From JBOFDP01 sp051647125 (GTDB lineage: Bacteria; Bacteroidota; Bacteroidia; Chitinophagales; Chitinophagaceae), in assembly GCA_051647125.1 (NCBI GenBank), contig JBOFDP010000024.1, positions 1 to 5,306 of the forward strand: 5,306 nt of DNA. Direction: 5' to 3'. The position numbers and the translations under genes are program-made. Position 1 is the first letter of the stretch, and each line of letters starts with the position of its first letter. Shown here one piece after another: positions 1 through 5,306 of this stretch. A model generated the notes under the pieces. The model was not told where the DNA came from. It searched no databases and worked only from the letters and a program-made list of their open reading frames with translations.

Positions 1-178
1 CAACAGTTTCACAAAGTATATAAAAAGCATAACATACTAACCTTCTAAATTCATTAAATCTTAATTCTAATATATCTTTAGCTTGTTTTGGATTGATTAC
101 CTGATAATCTTCCTCCAATATAGAATTGGAATATAATGCTTGCATTACTTTAACTCGTACATTTCTTCTATTCAACAT
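1..178 (-). CDS. nusB: NusB transcription antitermination factor, N-terminal part (cut by window edge)
   Basis: The first 59 codons of a gene that runs off the left edge are visible. The protein begins MLNRRNVRVKVMQALY and continues with an EEDYQVINPKQAKD stretch and a helical FNEFRRLVCYAFYILCETV-like segment. The opening matches the very characteristic start of Bacteroidota NusB proteins, where an MLNRR..RVKVMQALY helix leads a longer NusB than the E. coli one. NusB binds boxA RNA with NusE (ribosomal protein S10) and supports antitermination on rRNA operons in the cytoplasm. The RNA-binding domain lies beyond the edge and was not seen. The ATG is 9 bases past the dapB stop, so the two are probably cotranscribed with dapB first. 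No Shine-Dalgarno sequence precedes it, as expected in this phylum. The call rests on the N-terminus alone, but that signature is specific. Confidence 0.85.
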   Translation of the reverse strand, partial: MLNRRNVRVKVMQALYSNSILEEDYQVINPKQAKDILELRFNEFRRLVCYAFYILCETV

Positions 179-187
179 AAGTTGTAA

Positions 188-919
188 TTATCCTAATTTA
201 AGAATATCCATCATAGAGTATATACCTGGCTTCTGAGCTATTAAAAATTCCACTGCTAAAACAGCCCCTAAGGCAAAGCCTTCTCTATTATGAGCAGTAT
301 GTTTAATTTCAATGTCATCTATAGATGATGTATATGCCACGCTATGGGTGCCTGGAGTGCCTCCTATACGTTCACTAATAATAGGAATTATCTCTTGATT
401 ATTAGTAATATGATTTACCCATGATTTTTTTAGATCTATTTGAGATAAAATTTGTTCTGCTAAAGAAATTGCTGTTCCACTAGGAGTATCTTTTTTTTCT
501 GTATGATGTATTTCTTTCATTTCTATTTGATAACCACGGCGATTCATCATTTTGGCAAGATATGTATTTAAAGCAAAAAAGATATTGACTCCAATACTAA
601 AATTACTACTATAAATTAAACGTCCTTGTTTTTGCTGACAAAGCTCTTCTATAAAATTCCATTGTTGAAGCCAACCTGTAGTACCTGTAGTACCAGAAAC
701 TATAGGCACATTAGCATTTAAACAAAAAGCTACATTCTGAACTACACTTCGAGGGTTTGTAAATTCTATAACTACATCCGCCTCTTGTAAGTCTTTTTCG
801 GTAAAAGATATTCGTTTTTCAGTATCTACTCTGAAGATTATTTCATGATTGCGTTCGAGGGAAATTTTCTCTATTATTTTTCCCATTTTTCCATAGCCCA
901 ATAACCCAATTTTACTCAT
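188..919 (-). CDS. dapB: 4-hydroxy-tetrahydrodipicolinate reductase (dihydrodipicolinate reductase)
   Basis: A cytoplasmic enzyme that reduces the dihydrodipicolinate-level intermediate with NAD(P)H, on the path to meso-diaminopimelate and lysine. The 243 residues fit the short Bacteroidota form (E. coli has 273). The N-terminal Rossmann motif is GYGKMG (8-13). The second nucleotide-binding loop is SGTTGTTGW (75-83), and SSNFSIGVN (104-112) is the conserved stretch after it. The catalytic signature HHTEKKDTPSGTA spans 138-150, with H138 and K142 at the positions of E. coli H159 and K163. The C-terminus GFALGAVLAVEFLIAQKPGIYSMMDIL is typical of the dimer/tetramer domain. Two oddities: the conserved GTTG loop is lengthened by three residues through a perfect 9-bp tandem repeat, and an A8 tract encodes K142-K143. 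All catalytic residues are present, so a working enzyme is likely. nusB follows closely downstream; the upstream gene is divergent. Confidence 0.97.
   Translation of the reverse strand: MSKIGLLGYGKMGKIIEKISLERNHEIIFRVDTEKRISFTEKDLQEADVVIEFTNPRSVVQNVAFCLNANVPIVSGTTGTTGWLQQWNFIEELCQQKQGRLIYSSNFSIGVNIFFALNTYLAKMMNRRGYQIEMKEIHHTEKKDTPSGTAISLAEQILSQIDLKKSWVNHITNNQEIIPIISERIGGTPGTHSVAYTSSIDDIEIKHTAHNREGFALGAVLAVEFLIAQKPGIYSMMDILKLG
677..694 (-). repeat. Perfect 9-bp tandem duplication inside dapB
   Basis: On the coding strand the unit GGTACTACA occurs twice in a row (694-686 and 685-677) and is followed by GGTTGG. It is in frame and encodes Gly-Thr-Thr twice (residues 76-81) before G82-W83. The family motif at this site is a single GTTGW or GTTGF; E. 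coli residues 102-104 of this loop contact the nicotinamide nucleotide. Identical codons in both copies point to a recent duplication by replication slippage, or to strong codon conservation. Confidence 0.9.
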
Positions 920-996
920 AAGTTTAAAATAACTTTACAATATTAATCCTATTGTTAAAAAATACTTGTTTGATTTTAGAGACATTCCAATGTTTA

Positions 997-1004
997 CAAA
1001 AATA
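997..1004 (-). promoter_or_regulatory. Possible -7 promoter box for dapB-nusB
   Basis: On the minus strand this reads TATTTTTG, a full match to the Bacteroidota -7 consensus TAnnTTTG, and it lies in the divergent gap ahead of dapB. It would give an untranslated leader of about 70 bases. I find no TTG at the -33 position (18-20 bases further upstream), and the gap is so AT-rich that a chance match is quite possible. A weaker alternative, TAATATTG (945-938), lies nearer the gene. Confidence 0.22.
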
Positions 1005-1039
1005 GTTATAATTTTTAATTTAAAATCTATTATTTTTAC

Positions 1040-2464
1040 ATGTGTTATAAATTATCTATTAAGATGGATAGAACGCATACTAAAAAATTATATCTTGTAA
1101 TTATTTTTTTTATTGCTATAGCATTGTTGCATATTCTAATGGCTTCTTTTTCAGGATTGTGGTATGATGAAGCTTACTATAGTTTTTTTTCTGAAAATAT
1201 AAGTTGGGGATATTTTGATCATCCTCCAATGATTGCATGGATGATTGGTATAGGACGATTTTTGTTTAATTATGAATTTGGGGTAAGGTTGATGAGCATA
1301 ATAATGAGTATGGGAACTTTATTGGTTTTATACAAGATATTGAAACCACAAAATAAAGGCTTATTTTTTATACTTTTCTTATCCATTATTCCTTTTCAAC
1401 TATTGGGTTATTTGGCTGTACCAGATATTCCATTATTATTTTGGACAACTATTTATTTATGGATATATAAAAAATTTTTAGATAATAATTATTGGTGGCA
1501 AGCTATAATATTAGGCATCTGTATGACTTTATGTATGTACAGCAAATATCATGCTCTATTAATTTTTTTAATCATCCCCTTATCTAATTTCTCTCTTTTA
1601 AAAAATATCAAATTTTATGTAGCCAATTTTATTGGAATACTATTTTTTATGCCTCATTTATTATGGCAATATCAACATCATTTTGAAACTTTGAGATTTC
1701 ATCTTATATCAAGAGGAAGCCATGAATATAAATTTTTTTATACTACAGATTACATTGGTGGACAAATAGGAATTTGGGGACCACTCATTAGCTGGATTGT
1801 CTTTTGGGCATTTTGGAAGTATACGGCACAGAATAAATTTGAACGTTCTCTAAAATTTATTTTCGTAGGTGTACTAGCATTTTTTTTGTTATCCACCTAT
1901 AGAGGTTTTGTTGAAGCTAATTGGACACTTGTAGCTTTCTTTCCCTGCTTCTATATTACCTATAAGTTTGTAGAAAATAAAAAAAGACTCATAAATTGGA
2001 TATATATTTTATTTCCAATAGTATTGGCTTTAAGTTTTTTTGCTCGTAGTATATTGATATTCGATTATTTTCCAAGAGGTATTTTTTACCAAGATGATTT
2101 TTATGATAATCCTAATTATGCCAAAAGTTTGGCTAATGTTGCGCAACAAAATCCTATATTATTTTTGAATAATTATCAATATGCTTCACAATATCATTTT
2201 TATAGTCAAGGAAAACCAACCTCGTCTTATGGTTGGCGAATGACACAGTTTGATATGTGGCGTCTGGATAAACAATGGGTAGGAATATTTGATAGCGTCT
2301 GGATAACGCAAAAAGACAACCCTTTTGATAATTATAAAACAGATACTATAATTGATACGCGGAAAGGAAAATTTTATATGACAAAAATTAGTATAACTGA
2401 ATTGCAAGATAGCTCATTTATAAAAAAACATTTTAATATAGATTATCAAGGAAGAAATTTTTAA
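1040..2464 (+). CDS. Membrane glycosyltransferase, GT39/ArnT-like (PMT superfamily)
   Basis: A polytopic inner-membrane protein expected to transfer a sugar from a lipid-phosphate carrier (polyprenyl-phosphate sugar) to an envelope acceptor such as lipid A, a glycan or a protein. Acceptor and sugar cannot be read from the sequence. A first membrane segment (17-36) leads into the loop GLWYDEAYY (39-47), where D43-E44 match the acidic catalytic motif of the GT-C fold. GYFDHPPM (57-64), VPDIPLLFW (127-135), MYSKYHA (166-172) and PHLLWQYQHHFE (205-216) are typical of bacterial GT39 relatives. Further hydrophobic helices follow at about 107-126, 131-147, 153-180, 192-209, 243-261, 272-287, 293-310 and 319-338. 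A soluble tail with no clear motif runs from about 345 to 474. The first eight codons look like AT-rich leader, so M9 (position 1064, MDRTHTKK) is an equally good or better start. It is divergent from dapB and abuts def tail to tail. It appears to be a single-gene unit. Confidence 0.85.
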   Translation: MCYKLSIKMDRTHTKKLYLVIIFFIAIALLHILMASFSGLWYDEAYYSFFSENISWGYFDHPPMIAWMIGIGRFLFNYEFGVRLMSIIMSMGTLLVLYKILKPQNKGLFFILFLSIIPFQLLGYLAVPDIPLLFWTTIYLWIYKKFLDNNYWWQAIILGICMTLCMYSKYHALLIFLIIPLSNFSLLKNIKFYVANFIGILFFMPHLLWQYQHHFETLRFHLISRGSHEYKFFYTTDYIGGQIGIWGPLISWIVFWAFWKYTAQNKFERSLKFIFVGVLAFFLLSTYRGFVEANWTLVAFFPCFYITYKFVENKKRLINWIYILFPIVLALSFFARSILIFDYFPRGIFYQDDFYDNPNYAKSLANVAQQNPILFLNNYQYASQYHFYSQGKPTSSYGWRMTQFDMWRLDKQWVGIFDSVWITQKDNPFDNYKTDTIIDTRKGKFYMTKISITELQDSSFIKKHFNIDYQGRNF

Positions 2465-3034
2465 CTATTTCAAAAATATCATTGGATATTCTGTTTGTAT
2501 TGTTCCATTACTAATTTTATAGAGCTTATTCTTCATTAGCTTTTTTTTCAATGGAGAGATGTAATCTATAAATAATTTTCCTCGTAAATGATCATATTCA
2601 TGAAGAATAATACGAGCTGTCATGCCGTTAAATATATGTTGATGTTGTTTGAAATTTTCATCATAAAAACACATTGTTAAAGAATCTTCCCTATCTACAT
2701 CAGCAGTAATTTTTGGAATACTTAGACATCCTTCGTTATAACTCCATTTCTTGCCCTCAAGCTTATGAATAATAGGATTTATAAACACTTGCTTGATACC
2801 CGGAGTATCTATATAATCTGTTTTATGGTTATTTTTAAAAATTTGTTCACTATCAACAATAAACAACTGAATACTTTTATTAACTTGTGGTGCGGCTAAT
2901 CCTACTCCATTACTTTTATATAAGGTATCCCACATATCTTGAATAAGGTTAGTAATTTCAGGAGTGATATGCGATATAGGAGAAGCTACTTTTCGTAATA
3001 TAGGAGATCCGTATGCAACTATGGATAAAATCAT
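2465..3034 (-). CDS. def: Peptide deformylase
   Basis: A cytoplasmic metalloenzyme that removes the N-formyl group from new proteins as they leave the ribosome. The 189 residues show all three family motifs: GVGLAAPQ (43-50), EGCLSIP (101-107) and HEYDHLRG (145-152). C103, H145 and H149 are the metal ligands and E146 is the catalytic acid/base. The residue before HEYDH is Leu144, where most bacterial deformylases have Gln (QHExDH). The tail DYISPLKKKLMKNKL..I..G..Q..YP is as in Bacteroidota homologues. The N-terminal MILSIVAYGSPILRKVA matches the usual family start, so the ATG is secure. It has its own promoter candidate just upstream and no Shine-Dalgarno sequence. Its stop codon TAG directly abuts the stop of the convergent glycosyltransferase gene. 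No methionyl-tRNA formyltransferase gene is visible nearby. Confidence 0.97.
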   Translation of the reverse strand: MILSIVAYGSPILRKVASPISHITPEITNLIQDMWDTLYKSNGVGLAAPQVNKSIQLFIVDSEQIFKNNHKTDYIDTPGIKQVFINPIIHKLEGKKWSYNEGCLSIPKITADVDREDSLTMCFYDENFKQHQHIFNGMTARIILHEYDHLRGKLFIDYISPLKKKLMKNKLYKISNGTIQTEYPMIFLK

Positions 3035-3056
3035 ATTTTAAATTTATAACTTTTTG

Positions 3057-3087
3057 CAAAAATAACTTTTTTCTTTTATCTACAAAA
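3057..3087 (-). promoter_or_regulatory. Bacteroidota-type sigma-A promoter for def
   Basis: Read on the minus strand, TTTTG (3087-3083) is followed by an 18-base spacer and then TATTTTTG (3064-3057). This fits the primary-sigma consensus of Bacteroidota, a -33 TTTG/TTG and a -7 TAnnTTTG, with an acceptable spacer. The transcript would start near 3050, giving a leader of about 15-20 bases before the def ATG, which suits a gene without a Shine-Dalgarno site. Both boxes and the spacing agree, but AT-rich DNA makes partial matches common. Confidence 0.55.
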
Positions 3088-3134
3088 TCCTATCATATTC
3101 CATCACTTAATTCATAGAAAATTATAAACCACGA

Positions 3135-3160
3135 TTCTTAACTAAGAACCTATAACCTAC
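3135..3160. repeat. Short inverted repeat plus tandem heptamer in the def/transketolase gap
   Basis: TTCTTA-AC-TAAGAA (3135-3148) is a 6-bp dyad with a 2-base centre, and it overlaps a tandem pair AACCTAT/AACCTAC (3147-3160). The centre is too short for a stable hairpin, so if it has a role it would more likely be a protein-binding site than a terminator. It lies between the def and transketolase promoter candidates, about 45 bases upstream of the def -33 box. No known regulator motif is recognised, and chance is a fair explanation. Confidence 0.3.
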
Positions 3161-3215
3161 TAAAAGTATGGATATTTATTTTATAAAAACAAAAATTACT
3201 ATTAACAAATTATCC

Positions 3216-3223
3216 TATATTTG
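3216..3223 (+). promoter_or_regulatory. Probable -7 promoter box for the transketolase-exporter unit
   Basis: TATATTTG is a full match to the Bacteroidota -7 box TAnnTTTG. It would place the transcript start near 3229, about 20 bases ahead of the ATG at 3250. The -33 side is poor: only TTA (3196-3198) sits at the right distance, with a 17-base spacer. The position between divergent genes and the short leader favour a real promoter. Confidence 0.42.
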
Positions 3224-3249
3224 TGGCAGTATAATATTTATCTGTGATT

Positions 3250-4209
3250 ATGAAAATAAAAGATATTAACCCTCTTAATTTTAAAGAAACTAGGGAAGGA
3301 TTTGGAGAAGGGATTTGTGAAATTGCCAAAACTAACGATAAAATAATCGCATTAACCGCCGATCTTACAGGTTCTGTTAAACTCAATGAATTTATTAAGG
3401 CTTACCCAAAAAGATTTCTACAGTGTGGTATTGCTGAAGCCAATATGATAGGTGTAGCTGCAGGATTGGCCACGGTAGGATATATCCCCTACACTACTAC
3501 TTTTGCTAATTTTTCTACCTCAAGAGTATATGATCAGATAAGACAATCAGTAGCTTATTCTCAGAAAAATGTAAAAATTTGTGCTTCTCATGCGGGTATT
3601 ACATTGGGAGAAGATGGAGCTACTCACCAAGTATTGGAGGATATTGGTATGATGAAAATGTTGCCAGAGATGACTGTAATTGTCCCTTGTGATTTTAATC
3701 AAACAAAATTAGCTACTCAATTGATAGCTTCATATCCTCATCCTGTTTATCTTCGATTTGGAAGACCTAAATGGACAAATTTTACAAATGAAAAATGGGA
3801 ATTTGAAATAGGAAAAGCTCAAGTATTGCATAAAGGCAATGATATTACATTTTTTGCTTGCGGACATTTAGTTTGGAAAGCTATAGAAGCCGCTAAAATA
3901 TTAGATCAAAAAGGTTTCAGTGTAGAGGTTATTAATATACATACAATAAAGCCATTAGATGAACAATCTATTATAAAATCATTACAAAAAACACGTTGTG
4001 CCATAGTAGCTGAAGAGCATAATATATTGGGGGGCTTAGGAGAAAGTATATCTCGAGTAGCAGCTACTTATCTACCTACACCAATAGAATTTATAGCTGT
4101 AAATGATGTATTTGGACAAAGTGGTACTCCTGAGCAACTTATAAAAAAATATGGGTTAGATACGGTAGATATTCTTAATGCGGCGGAAAAATTATTATCT
4201 CAAAAATAA
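3250..4209 (+). CDS. Transketolase, C-terminal subunit (split form)
   Basis: This is the pyrimidine-binding plus C-terminal half of transketolase, encoded as its own protein of 319 residues. With an N-terminal subunit that carries the thiamine diphosphate/metal site, it moves two-carbon ketol units between sugar phosphates in the cytoplasmic non-oxidative pentose phosphate pathway. RFLQCGIAEANMIG (55-68) holds the key cofactor-activating glutamate E63 (E. coli E411). SHAGITLGEDGATHQ (113-127) holds the substrate-site H114, D122 and H126. YLRFGRP carries the phosphate-binding arginine, and VINIHTIKPLD and AEEHNILGGLGE mark the C-terminal domain. Related DXS and pyruvate dehydrogenase E1-beta halves are less likely given LGEDGATHQ and the length. 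I prefer ATG 3250; an in-frame GTG at 3244 would add two residues. The partner N-terminal gene, usually adjacent upstream, is not in the window. An exporter gene starts 11 bases downstream, so the two are likely cotranscribed. Confidence 0.95.
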   Translation: MKIKDINPLNFKETREGFGEGICEIAKTNDKIIALTADLTGSVKLNEFIKAYPKRFLQCGIAEANMIGVAAGLATVGYIPYTTTFANFSTSRVYDQIRQSVAYSQKNVKICASHAGITLGEDGATHQVLEDIGMMKMLPEMTVIVPCDFNQTKLATQLIASYPHPVYLRFGRPKWTNFTNEKWEFEIGKAQVLHKGNDITFFACGHLVWKAIEAAKILDQKGFSVEVINIHTIKPLDEQSIIKSLQKTRCAIVAEEHNILGGLGESISRVAATYLPTPIEFIAVNDVFGQSGTPEQLIKKYGLDTVDILNAAEKLLSQK

Positions 4210-4220
4210 ACCTTTTATTC

Positions 4221-5306
4221 ATGCGTATATGGAAACGAATAGCATGGCTTTTTATAAAAAATAGAAAAAGCCTTTTTGCAATATTATCTGTACTTACCTT
4301 GTGTATGTTGTATTTTGCTACAAAAGTAGAACTCAACTATGAGATGAGTAAAACCGCATTACCCAATAATCATAGCATTTCCCAGACCTATTTAAGATTC
4401 CAGAAAACTTTTGGAGATAAACCTGTTTTGTTGATAGGGTTTCAAAAAAAAGATTTGTTTACTGTAGAAAATTTTAATCTTTTAAAATTATTTACAGAAG
4501 AATTAAAATCTTGCAAAGGAATAGAAGGTGTTTTAAATATTACGAACATTGTGGATTTAAAGAAAGATTCTGTAACAGAAACTTTTCAAGCTATTAAAAT
4601 ATTTTCAGATACTATAAAAGCTAATAAAGATCTTTTACAATGTTATAAACATCTTCAAAATATTCCTTTTTACAATGGTTTAATATATAATGAAAATAAC
4701 AATGTCGTACTTACCTTAGTTAATATTAATGAGAAATTATTTGCCTCCAAAAAGCGTATTTCTTTAATAGAAGATATTGAAGATGTGGTAAACAATTTTA
4801 GTAAAAAAATAGATACAGAAGTTTATATTAGTGGTTTGCCTTATACAAAAACAAAGATGGGTGTGAGGATACAACAAGAAATGATATTTTTAATTTTAAT
4901 AAGTGCTACGGTTGCATTTCTTATACTTACGTTCTTTTTTAAATCATGGCAAATTGGTTTTTTATCTTTACTCGTTGTAGCGGTAGGTATTATTTGGAGT
5001 TTAGGATTAATGTTTTTACTGGGCTATAAAATCAGCTTGCTTACAGCTCTTATTCCTCCATTACTAGTTGTTATAGGTATCCCTAATAGTATTTATATTA
5101 TTCATAAATATCATACCGTTTATGAGGAAATAAAAATAAAAAAACATGCTATAAGAATAGCTTTAGAGCAAATGGGAGTAGTTACTTTTATGTGTAATTT
5201 TACTACTGCTATAGGATTTATAATCTTTGCCTTTATGTCAAGTCCCTTGTTACATAATTTTGGATTAGTAACCGGTATAAGTATTTTATTATTATTTCCT
5301 GTATCT
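4221..5306 (+). CDS. RND superfamily / MMPL-type exporter, N-terminal part (cut by window edge)
   Basis: Open from ATG 4221 to the window end (362 codons, no stop), so about half of a protein that is usually some 750-800 residues in Bacteroidota. RND/MMPL permeases are proton-driven inner-membrane transporters of lipids, hydrophobic compounds or drugs; the substrate here is unknown. The layout is classic. One membrane helix (about 17-33) precedes the segment LNYEMSKTALPNN. A periplasmic domain (about 34-218) contains QKTFGDKPVLLIGF and ends in VYISGLPYTKTKM. A run of helices follows: about 220-240, 246-268, 272-293, 320-338 and 344-362. Two phylum-typical motifs are present: GIPNSIYIIHKYH (286-298) after the fourth helix and GVVTFMCNFTTAIGF (319-333) before the fifth. 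No Shine-Dalgarno sequence is seen. It lies 11 bases after the transketolase gene and probably shares its transcript, although the functions look unrelated. Confidence 0.93.
   Translation, partial: MRIWKRIAWLFIKNRKSLFAILSVLTLCMLYFATKVELNYEMSKTALPNNHSISQTYLRFQKTFGDKPVLLIGFQKKDLFTVENFNLLKLFTEELKSCKGIEGVLNITNIVDLKKDSVTETFQAIKIFSDTIKANKDLLQCYKHLQNIPFYNGLIYNENNNVVLTLVNINEKLFASKKRISLIEDIEDVVNNFSKKIDTEVYISGLPYTKTKMGVRIQQEMIFLILISATVAFLILTFFFKSWQIGFLSLLVVAVGIIWSLGLMFLLGYKISLLTALIPPLLVVIGIPNSIYIIHKYHTVYEEIKIKKHAIRIALEQMGVVTFMCNFTTAIGFIIFAFMSSPLLHNFGLVTGISILLLFPVS

Noticed and set aside
1007..1012. TATAAT as a classical sigma-70 -10 box for the glycosyltransferase gene
   Set aside because: No acceptable TTGACA-like box sits 16-18 bases upstream, and Bacteroidota use a different consensus; likely chance in AT-rich DNA.
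2186..2407. Reverse-strand open frame of 73 codons inside the glycosyltransferase gene
   Set aside because: It lies wholly within a well-supported gene on the other strand, shows no recognisable motif and has an unlikely composition; it is a shadow frame.
2475..2490. Hairpin AATATC-attg-GATATT as a terminator at the convergent junction
   Set aside because: The stem has one G-C pair and lies within the def coding region. The short T run on the def strand comes before the def stop codon, and no T run follows on the other strand.
3168..3269. Small plus-strand frame of 33 codons (starts MDIYFIKTK) overlapping the transketolase start
   Set aside because: It spans the likely promoter and runs into the first codons of the transketolase gene in another frame; no family resemblance and AT-rich chance composition.
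1..5306. tRNA, rRNA, CRISPR array, insertion sequence, toxin-antitoxin or phage defence genes
   Set aside because: Both strands were read through. Nearly all DNA is in six recognisable genes, and the gaps show no cloverleaf, spaced repeats, transposase motifs or terminal repeats.

Overview
The window is AT-rich (roughly 30% G+C by eye) and densely coded. Its genes look like those of a Bacteroidota bacterium. The evidence is a NusB that begins MLNRRNVRVKVMQALY, a transketolase made as a separate C-terminal subunit, an RND/MMPL exporter of the type common in this phylum, an absence of Shine-Dalgarno sequences before the starts, and matches to the Bacteroidota -7 promoter box TAnnTTTG. The low G+C and short gaps would suit a host-associated or genome-reduced lineage. 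That is an inference, and I cannot name a genus.

Layout, left to right. On the minus strand, dapB (188-919) is followed 9 bases later by the start of nusB, which runs off the left edge (1-178). A 120-base divergent gap separates dapB from a plus-strand membrane glycosyltransferase of the GT39/ArnT-like type (about 1040-2464). That gene meets the peptide deformylase gene def (minus, 2465-3034) tail to tail with no base between the stop codons. A divergent gap of about 215 bases carries a good promoter candidate for def and a partial one for the next unit. A plus-strand pair follows: the transketolase C-terminal subunit (3250-4209) and, 11 bases later, an RND/MMPL-type exporter (4221 onward) cut by the right edge.

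The genes are mostly housekeeping: diaminopimelate/lysine synthesis (dapB), transcription and rRNA antitermination (nusB), N-terminal processing of new proteins (def), and carbon rearrangement in the pentose phosphate pathway (transketolase). Two envelope genes accompany them. They do not form one pathway, and I see no mobile element, CRISPR array, RNA gene or defence system.

The most notable observation is in dapB. A perfect 9-bp tandem duplication expands the conserved nucleotide-binding loop from GTTGW to GTTGTTGW. An A8 tract in the same gene encodes the catalytic Lys and its neighbour. Next in interest is the split transketolase, whose N-terminal partner gene is not in its usual place just upstream.
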